64,000 nucleotides of DNA from Eucalyptus grandis (GCF_016545825.1 NC_052618.1:22023561-22087560); one strand, 5' to 3'; positions 1-16,571 are shown, counted from the first letter of the stretch. Numbers and translations are program-made. Notes: a model not told the origin generated them from the sequence alone.

Positions 1-622
1 TTATTGAAAATCATATAGAGAACCTGAATTAAACAAGATAAAATTAATTGGATCCTATGAATCGAGTCAGTTCAAGCCATTAGTCATGTGAACTCTACGA
101 AAAACTAAATTAATGGTTGTGATTGAATTTGGTACATAAACCCTTACCTTATTCTTAGTATTCATTTTTTTTCCTCCTCCTATCCCTTTGAAGATAATGT
201 CAAATGATGTTGTTAACAACTCGTGTCATTTCGAATTTGATGGACGAGTCCATTCGCGTCATGAATTGCACTCTTCTTATTTCCCACTTTCGAAGATCAG
301 AATACATTGCTTTCTCCTAGCGCTTTCGAAATTCATTACTCTCTCTCTTTTTCTTTTCCGGGGGGGAAGAATGTCGACTAATCTACGCCGGAGGATTTCA
401 TTTATGAAGAACGACATGGTCGGTCGGAGTCAATCCTGGCGGCCACATCAGGTCAGGTCGGCCTCAGTGGAGGGAGAAGTCAAAGAAGAGCGGTGCAAAC
501 TCTCGACGTGGCACAATATAAGAATGTTAGGCTAGGCTAGGGTGACTTCAAAGTGTCCCTTCTCGTAATTCGTGTCCTTTTTCGTATGAATTTGCCATAT
601 TAGGTGAGTCGGGTCACGTTAA
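1..622. other. intergenic, nothing recognised
   Basis: AT-rich left edge of the window. A short open frame begins at 188, but its residues match no family I recognise and its composition is not convincing as coding. A C-run/CT-rich patch lies near 340-370. I see no gene, RNA or clear mobile element here. Confidence 0.5.
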
Positions 623-1146
623 ATCGGATTTTTCTTTATAATAATTCGCAAATCATTCTAATATAGTATTCGCATTGTATGAACGAATCATGTCCAGCAT
701 TATTAATACCGTCTAAATCCTTCCAAACGAGAACTCATTAGACACGCTTTTCAACTAATCCTCCTCGAAAACAGGTCAACTAGCGAGAGAAAGAATAATT
801 AGTATCCGTCGCAATCCATGGCCACGCAATTGTTAGCTGCCCGTGCTCATAATTTATATCGAGCCGTATCAATATACATTGTTAGACGCGTCGGATGATA
901 TTGAATCGAGTTCCTTCTTTAAAATTCGTAAATCATCTGATGTTTTGTTAGCATAATATGAATGGGTGGTATTCGACATTACTCAATGCCGCCTCAGTCC
1001 TTCGGCAAGAGGAATTATTAAGCAAAGCTTTTCAACCAAATCCTCTTCGAAAGCAGGTTGATTTGATTAGTAGCAAGGAGAAAAGGATAATCGATATCAG
1101 TCGCAATCAATCACGAGGCAATTATTAGCCGCTGACGATCGTGACA
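623..1146. repeat. diverged tandem duplication upstream of the receptor kinase gene
   Basis: Two blocks (about 623-860 and 905-1146) share a colinear series of words offset by about 280-292 bases: TTCGCAAATCAT versus TTCGTAAATCAT, CTTTTCAACTAATCCTC versus CTTTTCAACCAAATCCTC, GTCGCAATCCA versus GTCGCAATCAA, and GCAATTGTTAGC versus GCAATTATTAGC. Small indels separate the words, so this is an old duplication. It lies within about 800 bases of the receptor kinase start codon, so it may be duplicated promoter DNA. That role is inference. Confidence 0.6.
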
Positions 1147-1404
1147 ATCACCAACCGACCTCTCCCTCGTCTTTTTCGCTTGTCCGCTTTGACTCCATCG
1201 TGCCCAGCAGGCGACTTCGTGCATGGCTGCGTCCGATTCTTGGACTCTCGTTTCGCCATGTGAAGCTCCTCTATATTCAACTCTCTCTCTCTCTCGTGCG
1301 TTAAATGCCTTTTGACTACATTGCTCTACAAGCTCCTTCTGTCCTGACAAGCTCTACTTCTTCTTGTTCTTCTTGTTTTCCGGCGGCTCACTTGGCCGGA
1401 GAGG

Positions 1405-4400
1405 ATGGAGAGGCCGTCCGGAATGTCCGCCGGGGTTCTTTTTCGGCGAGTGCTGATGCTCTGCCTCTCTCTGAGCGTAGTTTCAGTCTCACAGGCAGAT
1501 GAGCTTCAGCTGCTCCTGAAGCTGAAGTCCTCGCTTGCAACACCATCGACCACAGGCGTTTTCAGTTCATGGAGGGTCGGCAACGACAAGTGCAACTTCA
1601 CTGGAATCGTGTGCAATTCAGACGGTTTCGTTACTGAGATCAACCTCTCTCAAATGGGACTGGTGGGTACTCTCCCTTTCGACTCGATATGCTCGCTCGG
1701 CTCTCTTGAAAAGATCGATCTTGGGGAGAATCGTTTCTACGGTAAGGTAGTGGATGATCTGAGAAACTGCACGAGGTTGAAGTACTTCAACTTGGGGTTC
1801 AATTCCTTTTCTGGGACTGTTCCTGATTTGTCCACTTTGAGCCGCTTGGAGTTCTTGAATCTGAACAACAGTGGATTCTCAGGGATCTTCCCATGGAAGT
1901 CGCTTGAAAACATGACCAATCTTGGCTTTTTGAGCCTCGGAGACAACTTTTTTGACGTGACTAGTCCATTTCCTATGGAGGTTATCAAGTTGGAGAAGTT
2001 GTATTGGCTTTACCTCGCCAATTGCAGCATCAGAGGGCAGATCCCGGAAGGCATCGGGAACCTGACGCTTCTCCGAGAATCTTGAGCTCTCGGACAATGA
2101 ATTGTCCGGTGAAATCCCTCGGGGCATCGCATGGCTCAGCCGGCTTCGGCAGCTTGAGCTCTACGACAATTACTTGACTGGTAAGCTTCCTCTCGGGTTT
2201 GGGAATCTCACAAGCCTCGTGAAATTCGATGCGTCGCATAACAGGCTCGAAGGCAATCTCTCAGAGATTAGGTTCTTGACAAGCCTGGCCTCCTTGCAGC
2301 TTTTCGAGAACCAGTTGACAGGGAGATTCCAGAGGAGCTTGGAGAGTTCAAGAATCTTATTGACCTGTCTCTCTATTCGAATAGGCTGACCGGTCCGCTT
2401 CCTCCGAAGCTTGGCTCGTGGGCGGACTTCAATTTCGTAGATGTTTCGGACAACTCGCTCACGGGAAGTATCCCACCGGATATGTGCAAGAATGGGAAGA
2501 TGACCGATTTTCTTATGCTGGATAACAAGCTCACTGGGACTATCCCGGCGACCTACACAGATTGTTCATCCTTAATTCGGGTACGCTTGAACAATAACTC
2601 GCTCTCTGGTGCCGTTCCTGATGGAATATGGGGCTTGCCAAATCTCATCATAATTGATCTTGGGGCGAATCAACTCGAGGGATCAATAACGTCTGATATC
2701 AGAAGGGGAAAATCTCTGGCTCAGTTATTGCTATCTGATAATAAATTTTCAGGCGAATTACCAGAAGCAATGTCGGAAGCATCTGCTTTGGTCTCAATTC
2801 AGCTGAGTTTGAATGGATTTGTGGGAAAGATTCCGTCGACAATTGGGAACTTGACGAAATTGAATACACTCGATTTGAATGGAAATCTGCTTTCCAGTAG
2901 CATACCTGTATCTATTGTCTCCTGCGTCGCCCTTGCTGTTGTAAACCTCTCAAACAATTCGTTGACTGGTGAAATTCCCGACAGCATCGGAAACTTACAG
3001 ACTCTGAACTCCCTGAACCTATCCAATAACAAACTTTCTGGTAAAATCCCATTGAGCCTGGGATTAATGAAGCTAAGCCTTCTCGATCTCTCGAACAACC
3101 GGTTAACTGGTCCAATACCGGACTCCCTATCAACAGAAGCCTACCATGATAGCTTTGATGGGAATCCCAGCCTGTGTAGTCAGAGGCTTGAACAATTCCG
3201 GCCATGTATTTCGAGTTCGCAGGCAACCACTCCTGTCGGGCTTATTCTCTCGTGCTTCTTTGCCGGAATAAGTTTGTTGCTGATCATGTTCGCAATTATG
3301 ATGTACACGAAGTTCAGAAAGAGAAGCAAGAGTCTCAAGAGTGTCAACAGTTTGTGCAGGCCAGATTCTTGGAACATGAAGCCGTACCGCATACTAAGCT
3401 TCACAGAGAGGGACATAATTGATTACATAAAGACCGAGAACTTGATCGGGAGGGGCGGATCCGGAAACGTGTATAAAGTCGTCTTGGGGAACGGCAAGGA
3501 ACTCGCTGTGAAGCACATCTGGGCATCAAGTTCAGGCAGCTTTAGAAGCCATCCCAGCAGCTCAGCCATCCTCAGCAAGAAAAGGAAGAGCTCGCCCGAG
3601 TACGACGCCGAGGTGGCTGCACTGAGTTCGATCAGGCATGTGAATGTGGTCAAGTTGTACTGCAGCATCACGAGCGAGGACAGCCACCTGCTTGTTTATG
3701 AGTACTTGCCGAACGGGAGCCTGTGGGACAGGCTACACGAGAGCCAGAAGATGGAGATGGGATGGGAGGTGCGGTATGAGATTGCGTTAGGGGCTGCCCT
3801 GGGATTGGAGTATCTGCACCACGGATGTGCTCGGCCGATCATACACCGCGACGTGAAATCGAGTAATATCTTGTTGGACAAAGAGTGGAAGCCGAGGATA
3901 GCGGATTTCGGGCTAGCGAAAATCGTGCAGGCCAGTCCTGGTGGTAATTGGACACATGCCATTGCAGGGACTCTTGGATACATAGCTCCAGGTAAATCTG
4001 ATTTTAGATTACGACCCTTCAAGAATGGCCTGAGTTAGATTCTTGTAGTGATCAATTAGAAAAAGGAAAAATGAGATTTGCGCTTATATATTGCTTTGGA
4101 TTTCGTCCTTTCGTTCTCTAAAGGCGGTCTGTGCTTCTGTTCTCTTTCCTATAACTTTTTATTGTTCATTTTTCCTCTCACAAACGTCCCTTTCTCTTGC
4201 TTGCTGCAGAGTATGCATACACCATGAAGGTCAATGAAAAGAGCGACGTCTACAGCTTTGGTGTCGTCCTGATGGAGTTGGTCACAGGAAGGAGGCCCAT
4301 CGAGTCGAATTCGAGAGAACAAGGACATTGTTTATTGGGTGCGTGAAAACATGAGCAGCAAAAACTCTCTGCTCGATTTGGTGGACTCGAACATTTCCGA

Positions 4401-4608
4401 CACCCTGAAAGAAGACGCCGTTGAAGTGCTCCGAATAGCCATCCTTTGCACGGCTAACATCCCAACCGTGAGGCCGTCAATGAGGATGGTGGTTCAGATG
4501 CTAGAGGAAGCCGAGCCCTGCAGCCTCAACAATATCCTCGTCGACAAAGTAGGCGAAAACAGTGAAAAGACCGAAGGAAAACAGCTAAATTCAGGCTCTC
4601 AAAACTGA
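1405..4608 (+). CDS. IKU2: HAIKU2/RLK7-like LRR receptor-like protein kinase (subfamily XI), frame broken by small indels
   Basis: Plasma-membrane LRR receptor kinase. The ATG at 1405 opens a signal peptide (hydrophobic stretch ending near VSVSQA). An N-terminal LRR cap (LLKLKSS, then [12 protein letters not shown]) and about 20 LRRs follow. A transmembrane segment lies near 3235-3310. The cytoplasmic kinase shows a [10 protein letters not shown] glycine loop, AVKHIW lysine, HRDVKSSN catalytic loop and DFGLAK, so it is an RD kinase. One intron at 3992-4209 (gtaaat...ctgcag) splits the Glu codon of the APE motif. The frame breaks near 2077 (one extra base), at 2321-2323 (one G short), and near 4306-4315 (net shift matching two missing bases). 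With these allowed for, the length is about 995 residues, as in HAIKU2 (about 991). [12 protein letters not shown] and NEKSDVYSF favour HAIKU2 over RLK7. HAIKU2 controls endosperm and seed size; RLK7 perceives PIP peptides. It may be a pseudogene or an assembly with consensus errors. Confidence 0.85.
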
Positions 4609-5765
4609 ATTCTGCTTCTCTGCGTTAGGAATTCATGTAGCAGACATGACATTAGCATAAAATAAACCTTGAGGAGCCCATCTCGGTTCAGTTTGGTTAA
4701 AGTGCATCAGATTTTGGAGCTGATGTGCTGAATCCTGATTAGAGCTGTTATGAGAGAGTTAAAAACTTATGATTTTAGCTTTTGGGTTAAACCGGGAAAA
4801 GATCTGGAGTTGTATTTTAGCCATTATAATTTCCTTCTGAGAACAGAGAGTCACAGCAAAGCCCTAGCTTTTCTTTTTCTTGGATTTTTGTCCTAATCGA
4901 ATGGGACAATATGTAAACCAAAATTCGAACGCAAGGACTTCTGATGAGGTCTTACTTCTTAGTCTTGTCCTTAGCTCATATAAGGTCCCTGTACCCTTTA
5001 GATACATTGATCTGTAACCAAGAAATATGCATAAATTCTCCAGAATATGGTTGGAAAATTGATGAAAGAAAGGTATGCGATTCTGCAAATTACGATCGAC
5101 TCTTGTTGCACTTCCGTCTATCCACAGACTATATAACTAGTAACAAAAAACCAACTCCTGGTTCAATATCACGCCCCGTTTTCTGAATCGACATCTCCAG
5201 TTCAGAGTGGTTCAGTTTAAGATTGGCCAATATTCTTGGTGAACTAAAACTTTTGAGGAGTAGACAGATGTACATCGTGGGGGCCGGATTTTACGTCCAC
5301 CCGAGATGAGACGAACTCCATCTCTAAGAGAGGCATCCGACTCTGCTGATTCCAGCAAGTTTGATTTTGATATCCAACACTTGATCGCATCATTTCTTGA
5401 ACAGCATAGATGTTTTGATAATGTTAGTTGGCATTTCAGGGTACTTTGTGCTTTGTCTATAATCACTCCAAAAACGATCAGCAGCGAGCTGAAATTCAAG
5501 CCTCGTTTATAATGGAAGGACAGAATGCAATCGCAGCTTCATTCCGTTTCAAGAAGCAGTCAGCAGAAAATCACAATGACCAGCGTCTATCTTCATCAAT
5601 GATCAAATGATTCTTATTTCTGATGAGCAGGAATCACTGGTCTAACGAGGAATAAGTAAAATCCTAACACAAGTTTCTCTGGCTACACCTTTCTTCTTTT
5701 TTTTTCTTTTTTTTGGATTCCTTCACCAACAATAAAGCAGCAGAGACAATCCCAAATAATGGCGT
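4609..5765. other. intergenic, convergent 3' ends
   Basis: This is the space between two convergent genes: the receptor kinase ends at 4608 (+) and the aminotransferase ends at 5766 (-). It should hold both 3' UTRs; AATAAA-like strings occur near 4660. A T-rich run lies near 5695-5715. Short open frames here match nothing I recognise. Confidence 0.5.
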
Positions 5766-10653
<4,888 letters not shown>

Positions 10654-10950
10654 TCTCTCTCTCTCTCTCTCTCTCTTCTCCGACTTGGTGCAGAGAGAAG
10701 GACCCGAAGATAGGGAGGGGAAGGGAGACTGGTGACGAAGCAGCAGAAGGGAGAGAAGTGGGAGCCGCCAAAAGAGGGGAAGTGGAGAACAGTGCGTATA
10801 CGCAAACCCTAAGGTTGACCAAGACGACCGACACGTCGGACGACTGGCCTGGCCGCATATGGAGTTGGCAGGGGACAGGCATTTTCGTGGGCCCCGCCGC
10901 GCTGCCCTTGTCTGAATCACGTGCGGCGCACGGACCACTTCTTTAATGCC
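10654..10950 (-). promoter_or_regulatory. 5' UTR and proximal promoter of the DAP aminotransferase, with (GA)n tract
   Basis: Directly upstream of the start codon, the coding strand carries a (GA)n run (10654-10677) of the kind common in plant 5' leaders. Further out are an AAACCCTAA-type box (about 10803-10811) and CACGTG-like and ACGTC words near 10830 and 10917. Part of this stretch is missing from the duplicate copy, where inserted DNA replaces it. The promoter role is inferred from position. Confidence 0.45.
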
Positions 10951-10976
10951 TCCTTGCAGCAACGTGTGGGGCATAT

Positions 10977-11289
10977 TTTTTTTTTTTTTTTCGATAAAGG
11001 TAAGAATAAATAAAGGTTTAACCAAATTATATAAGAAAGTTCGAAAGTTCGACGCCAAAAACTTATTCTCATAAAAATAACAAGTCAGAACAAGTGAAAA
11101 GAAAAGAAAATAAGGAAGACAGCGAACAACGTAGAGAAGAAACAAATAGAAACAAAAACGCCTAAACAGTAGGCAAGACAACCACCACAACCAGACCGGC
11201 ACCTAACACCTAAGACGTCAACAAGACAGGAAAAGACGCATGAGCAAGCAACCGCGGGTCCCGCCAGCACAATAGCATCACCCAGCCAG
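10977..11289 (-). mobile_element. 5'-truncated LINE/retroposon 3' end with poly-A and target-site duplication
   Basis: The insert starts on the plus strand with a T-run (a poly-A tail on the minus strand) and is flanked by 13-base direct repeats, GTGTGGGGCATAT (10964-10976) and GTGTGCGGCATAT (11290-11302), with one mismatch. Copy 2 of the tandem duplication lacks it at the matching place (near 17880), so it landed in copy 1 after the duplication. The T-rich minus-strand sequence fits a LINE 3' end, but no reverse transcriptase is left to prove the family. Confidence 0.65.
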
Positions 11290-11995
11290 GTGTGCGGCAT
11301 ATCTTAATCCCGGGGAAATGACAAAAATATCCATGAATTTTTGTTTGTTATATAATGTAATCCTTAAATTTATTTTGATTAGATGTGTGCAACGTCTTTC
11401 TTAAACTTTTAATTTGAAATCTAAAATTTATTCTAATATTTAGTGTGCTAAATTTTTAAATTGCACGTCTAATCAAAGTACAAACATTGTATTGCATATA
11501 TTAAAAGTTTCAAAATACAAACATAGTATTGCATATATTAAAAGTTTATGAACCATATTGTACATTAAACAAAAATCTAGAGACTACATTATTATCTCTT
11601 TCAATTTTTTATAATTTGTGGATCTGCCCCTCCCAGTGCAGTCGCTCCTGTCGTGAAGACGGAGCAACGTGGATTGAAAGTGCATGCGAAGCATGCTGCT
11701 CGATGTTCAAATTGGGCGTTTTCTTTTGTATTTGGTTCTTATAACTGGCCTTTCCCTCTGTTCTGCAATGCCATATGAAGGTCAGCAACGTTGCTCATGA
11801 GAGAATGGGCAACGTTCTTGTAATGAAAGGTGAACGGTGCCTCCACAATAGTCAGTAATGGGGTGTGGCACACCGATCCTTTCGAGGTCGGAATGACACG
11901 CTCATAACTCACCTATCGAAAAAACACGACGGCCACACCATTGTCGAAGATACCATATCAAAGGCGGCAGCTCTTTTTCTTACATGTTTAGCCTG

Positions 11996-12141
11996 ATGTC
12001 ATGAAGCAAGGCAATGGAGATCAATCTAGCTTCTTGCAAATGACCATGGAACAGTTTAGAATGTTGGAGTGGCTATGCACGCCTGGTTGGAGTGAGGATC
12101 TTGGTTCCCGTGACGCCTTTGTTTGCCCCTTTCTGCAATGA
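11996..12141 (+). pseudogene. conserved short coding-like segment, copy 1 (unknown gene remnant)
   Basis: Read from the GAT at about 11996, the plus strand gives DVMKQGNGDQSS, then TMEQFRMLEWL and SEDL, ending at a stop near 12139-12141. The duplicate at 30390-30557 reads DVIKQGNGDQSR, TMEQFSRFKWL, WNEDL, with a 4-codon-longer, differently spaced end. Similar frames in both copies suggest the tail of a plus-strand exon in the ancestral unit, or chance. I do not recognise the family, and I see no upstream exon. Confidence 0.3.
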
Positions 12142-13037
12142 GTAAAAGAATTCCTTGAGCTAAAGGGTGTACAGGCGAACCACTTCCTAATACAAAGGCA
12201 CCAGATCATTCGGCAATCAGAACTTACAGATCAATGCCCTGTTTAGAACAAAGAGATTGTACAAAGATACTATCATATTTTCATCAGGTCCTGGAACCCA
12301 GTGGCAGAAGCCTAGTTCTGAGAAAAGCTAAAATGTCATGTTGAGAAACCAGATAGAGCACTTGATCTCAGCCAAAACACCGAGAAAGGTGCTCCTCTCA
12401 CTTTAGTGTTACTCTCGGCTATGCATGAGTCCAGATACCACTAAATAATCAGGATAGCTACACGAGCTGTAAAATAACCGTTAAAAACTTGGCTCAGTTT
12501 GCATTCCCGACAGGGAACATGAAACATTGTAATTCTCATCCATAACTGATTACTAAAGAGCGTTCCTGTACTCTGGACTTCCATGGCAGCATCATTGGAA
12601 ATCAGGAGATTGTGGAGCTATAGGCAATGATCCGGGAAATGTAAAAACTAATTGGTATCGCAACAGAGCATGAAGTCAGTATGTGCTAAGTCAATGCATA
12701 TTTGAAATGTAGCTGGAAAATATTTAACTATGCCAGGAACCATTTAAAGAAGATCTATGGAATATAGCAACAGTAAAAAGATCAATGGGATACAAACAAA
12801 ACTGGAACCACATGGAAATAAGCACTAAATCGTCCCCGCAGTGAACGCTTCCCCGTGCATTTTTATAGCAACAGTAGTTTTAAAGGTTTTTATTTCCTGC
12901 TTCGTGAGTTCCCGGAAGGCTGTTCGTTAACTATAATGAGCGATGTCCAGTTTCACCAGATTACCAGTTTCGTCTACAAGAAAGACAATCATATCCTTCC
13001 TTCCATTAGTTTGAACTCTCCAACAGTCCCTATCTAG

Positions 13038-13135
13038 GCAAAGTTTCAAAAGAATTGTGCAATGATTTGACAATTCTAATCAATGTACTAGTTTCAAAAG
13101 AATTGTGCAATGATTTAACAATTCTAATCGATGTA
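13038..13135. repeat. 54-bp tandem duplication
   Basis: The phrase TTTCAAAAGAATTGTGCAAT and the sequence after it occur twice in a row here. Copy 2 of the large duplication (near 31433) has it only once, so this is a local duplication that arose in copy 1 after the copies separated. Confidence 0.7.
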
Positions 13136-13328
13136 ATCTTTAGAAATCTAGCAATCTGCAAATGGATTTCCTGACCAGGAGAGTCGAGATATACTAGTGG
13201 CTCCGTATCGATAAGTACATCATTTTATTGGCATAAGAAAGCCATGAATGAGTTTCACAAAATCGCCAAATACCAGATCATTGAAGCTGTTCCAAGGTTG
13301 GCATGACTGACTGTTCCAAGGTCTCGGA

Positions 13329-13430
13329 TCATGTCATCTTCTCTATGAGCTCACGTGCAGCAGCAATGATTAACTCTTCATCGTGTGTCGATCCTCCACC
13401 TTTTTCCAGATCATCGAAGCTGAGCACAGG
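13329..13430 (-). pseudogene. terminal-exon-like segment of an unrecognised gene (34 codons)
   Basis: On the minus strand an acceptor (ttatcttcgcag) is followed by a phase-0 open frame: PVLSFDDLEKGGG, then HDEELIIAAARELIEKMT and a stop. The acidic, helix-like end and clean acceptor look like a true last exon. The duplicate at 31670-31795 keeps the acceptor and PVLSF but is disrupted by a small internal duplication. I do not recognise the protein. The upstream exons are not adjacent: in copy 2 the next upstream gene is the PPR gene, which already has its own stop. Confidence 0.4.
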
Positions 13431-13473
13431 CTGCGAAGATAACAGAGAATAAATAACATGACCCTGAATAAAC

Positions 13474-13960
13474 GAATGAAAAACAAGCACAGCAAATGCA
13501 AAACTCTGTAATCGCTCTGCTCTCATACGGGTCGTCAAGCGACACAGAATCACGTCGGGTTCCGGGCATAAAGATCCTACCTTTCGATGGTATACAAGAA
13601 GAAACGCAACTAAGCAAGAAAAGCTTCGACTTTTCGACAGCCACAACCTCGGGCCAGGCGGAAACAGAGGGAAAGAAGAAAGATGGCAATCGAAAAGGGC
13701 AAAGAAGAACACTTTCGAGCGCAAAGGGACGCCTTTTCCGTTGACCCAAAAGGAAACCTGTACCTGGAAGAGCCCAAGTTGGAGGGAGATAGGAATGCGG
13801 CGGAAGACGAAGAGATCGCGGTGGAGAGGTGATTCTGCAGAGCCACTCTGTGTCTCTCTTCCGACTTGGTGCAGAGAGAACCAAAGATAGGGAGGGGAAG
13901 AGTGACGAAGCAACAGAAGATTGACAGGTAAAAAGGGTTTCGTACGTCGTGTCACAAATT
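13474..13960 (-). pseudogene. orphan duplicate of DAP-AT exon 1 and intron 1 start
   Basis: A duplicate of the 5' end of the DAP aminotransferase. The ATG at 13846 opens an 83-bp exon (13846-13764), the same length as the true exon 1. It reads MALQNHLSTAISSSSAA and keeps the donor TTCCAG|GTACAGG in the same phase. The intron 1 copy runs on to 13474, just short of where the exon 2 acceptor would lie; no further DAP-AT exon follows. It thus retains a transit-peptide exon with a working-looking donor but no enzyme. On the minus strand the next acceptor is at about 13431. A chimeric transcript is possible but unproven. Confidence 0.8.
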
Positions 13961-14780
13961 TTTTTTTTTTGGGTTAGAGGAACCGTTTTAGTCGACAGTT
14001 AGCTAATAGCCCGCCCGCCTTTTTATAATTTATGTTGCAAAGACTTCGAACTCCTGAGCTATCCTCAAAGGACCGAAGCTTACTCAGCGGAGCCACTAGT
14101 GGCGTCACAATTCATTTGTATGTAGCTTGTCCTCCTTTTGATGCTCTTGCTTTATACTTCTTTTTGCGTTAATGGAATTTGGAGTTCTCACTTGATGCGA
14201 GACTGCCCTATAATTTACTTTCTTCGCTCCCCTCTGTATATAACACGAAGAATCAACAAAATGCAATAGTGATGTCTCCTTTAAAAGTTTATTTTCAGTC
14301 CATCATTCCATGTTTCTTTAGTTTATCAAACTCAACGAAGGATCGATCACATGAGATTGGTTGTTTTTGTAGGCGCGCCTCATGGACATAGAATGCAAGC
14401 TAATCAGTCTACATAAGGAAAATCCTACTTTATACAATGCTAAATCTGAGTCTTCCTAGAATCACACACGTTTACTCATAACACAAAAAATAACAAATGA
14501 AGACCAAGAATACATTCCAACACACTAAATTTCGAGAGTAAGAAATAGGGGAGAGCTTATATTTAGAGACATTCGGTACACCAATGACCTATATCGGGCT
14601 GCCCAACAAAATCAAAACACAATTCATGATGTGAGGAGGGCCATAAACATATGGATCACCTTATGACAAGGTCCCCACGGCACGTTCGTTCTCGTATATG
14701 TAACAATAACCTGCATTCTTGGCAGACTAGAAATGTCCTAGTATAGATGAAAGTTCACATGACGATTTCCAACATAACAG
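13926..14780. other. inserted block in copy 2, first part, no gene
   Basis: Sequence absent from copy 1. It starts with a T-run near 13960 and runs AT-rich to the duplicated microsatellite region. 14040-14110 (CGAACTCCTGAGCTATCC and following) looks like a tRNA-derived or retroposon remnant, but I cannot place a family. No convincing coding region. Confidence 0.4.
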
Positions 14781-14781
<1 letters not shown>

Positions 14782-14819
<38 letters not shown>

Positions 14820-15150
14820 GACGCGCACCCATCTATTATGTAACATAATTTGTCACGCCAGCACAGCATTATAGTGCTGTTATTAATGGCAATTGAAGAT
14901 AAATCTTGACAGAACAGACTTGAGTGACCCGATTGTTCTAGAAAGAAGATGAAAAGACAATGTTGCAGGAACTCTCTCTCTCTCTCTCTCTCTCACAGAC
15001 ACGCGCACCCATCCACTATGTAACATAATTTGTCACGCCATCACAGCATTATAGTGCTGTTATTAATGGCAATTGAAGATAAATCTTGACAGAACAGACT
15101 TGAGTGACCCGATTGTTCTAGAAAGAAGATGAAAAGACAATGTTGCAGAA
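14782..15150. repeat. about 185-bp tandem duplication, each unit led by a (CT)n microsatellite
   Basis: Two units (about 14782-14970 and 14971-15150) each start with a CT run, followed by CACAGAC(AC)GCGCACCCATC, TATGTAACATAATTTGTCAC, CAGCATTATAGTGCTG and AGAAAGAAGATGAAAAGAC. They differ at only a few bases, so the duplication is recent. CT runs at both unit starts suggest slippage or unequal crossing-over through the microsatellite. Confidence 0.85.
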
Positions 15151-15310
15151 ACAGTACAAGTTAGAGACCATATTCAAGCTTGACCAATTAAAAAGATTAA
15201 TCAATTAAAAAGATTAATTTACACTACACCTTTCTAATTTTGACCAAATTGTCACTGTATTTTCACAGTATTTTTCCAGGAGCATCAGAAAGGATTTAAG
15301 TAGGGAGACT

Positions 15311-15517
15311 TCATTCTATACAGTCCCGTCGACTAAAGGGAAATAATTGGTGATTTGAGGGAGATCTAGTTCCATTTGTTTGAGCTTTAAAAAAAGTACC
15401 TATGGTGTTATTTCGTTCCCTCCAAATTAGAGCGGTGATTCGACCAAAAATAAAATAAAATATAGTAGCGTTAATAGGAGGGTTTTGGAAATAGAGCGTG
15501 TTGCCGTTCCTTTGCAC
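15311..15517 (-). pseudogene. LINE reverse transcriptase C-terminal remnant
   Basis: The minus-strand frame reads FGRITALIWRERNNTIGTFF. The motif ALIWRERN is typical of the end of plant non-LTR reverse transcriptase ORFs (the zf-RVT region). Only about 68 codons remain, with no catalytic domain. A decayed LINE fragment is the simplest reading. Confidence 0.45.
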
Positions 15518-15602
15518 TATTCTGACTCAAAACAGTGCAGTTCTGGAGTAATAAGTAGGGAAAAAGATAGAAAATGATTCCCATTCAAATGCCGACTTTT
15601 AG

Positions 15603-16200
15603 GGGCTGTTTGTTTAAATTTGTTTCAATTCCCGGAACACAATTTTTTGTTCTTTTGTTCCAGGAAATAAATAAATAAATAAATAGAATCACGTTTATTT
15701 ACACTTTTATTTCCGAAAAAAAAAATTATTTTTTTTTTTTTGTTTCTAGGAATAAATTTGGAACAGAAACAAGAAGTAGAAAAAAATTGTTTCTTGTTCC
15801 AGGAACAATTCCATGAAACGCTTTTTTTTTTTTTCTCATTTTTCTTTTTTTTTCTTTGGCCGATGACCTCACAAGCATCGCCCTCGATGAGGCTCGGCCT
15901 CGCCTTGGCTAGGCGAGCTCGAGCTCATCGGGGTCCGTTGAGCCTCGTCATGGCTGGGTGAGGCCGCCGGCCCTCGTCGGCCGGTCACTAGCCATGGCCA
16001 AGGTCGACGACCAACCAAAAGAAAGAAAGAAAAAGAAAGAATAAAAAATTTAAAAAAATTAAAAATTAAAAAATATATATACAAGTTTATCACAAGTGTT
16101 TCTATTATGTTTCTATTCTAGGAACATAAATTTTTTGTATTTACCAAACACGTTCTTTTGTTAAAAAATTGTTCTCGATAATTTTATTTAAAAATTGTTC
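15603..16200. mobile_element. Tourist/Harbinger-like non-autonomous element, T-rich arms and GC core
   Basis: It starts TTA|GGGGCTGTTTGTTT and ends in ATTTACCAAACACGTTC, the reverse complement of a GTTTGGTAAAT-type terminus. The arms repeat GTTCCAGGAA- and GGAACA-type words, and the core (15860-16010) is GC-rich with GGCC-rich phrases. Similar organisation occurs at 18891-19560 and 34345-34720. Termini and a TTA-like target suggest PIF/Harbinger, but exact borders are uncertain. Confidence 0.5.
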
Positions 16201-16571
16201 TTCAGATTAGAAACGTTGTCGAATGTATTTGTAAAAACTGAAAAAAGAGAAAAATCCCGACTTTAACTTCTTTCCTTTGGTAGGGGGAGGGATAGAGAAA
16301 AGGAGAGCAGTGGAGAAGGACATTGATAAGACTAAAAGATGATAGCGATGGCCATAAAACTTCCTCAAGAAGGTGAACACAGTCTCGCAGAATTCTGGAA
16401 AGAGGACAACCAACATGGAAGGGGGAGGTGAGGGGTTCAAATCTCCACATTCTCAATGGGGATGGGGTGGGGACGCGTAAGTTTCAAGAGTAGGTTTCGA
16501 CTCCCACGCCCTGCAAGAGGCAGGGCAAAAGTGAGTGAGTGTAGAGTAGGAATATAGTAGAATTGACCAAA
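16201..16571. other. possible SINE remnant
   Basis: It contains GAGGGGTTCAAATCTCCAC (16430-16450), like a tRNA B box. A second TAGGTTTCGACTCCCAC occurs near 16493. An A-rich stretch follows near 16563. This could be a tRNA-derived SINE with a duplicated head, but I cannot find clear target-site duplications. Confidence 0.3.
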
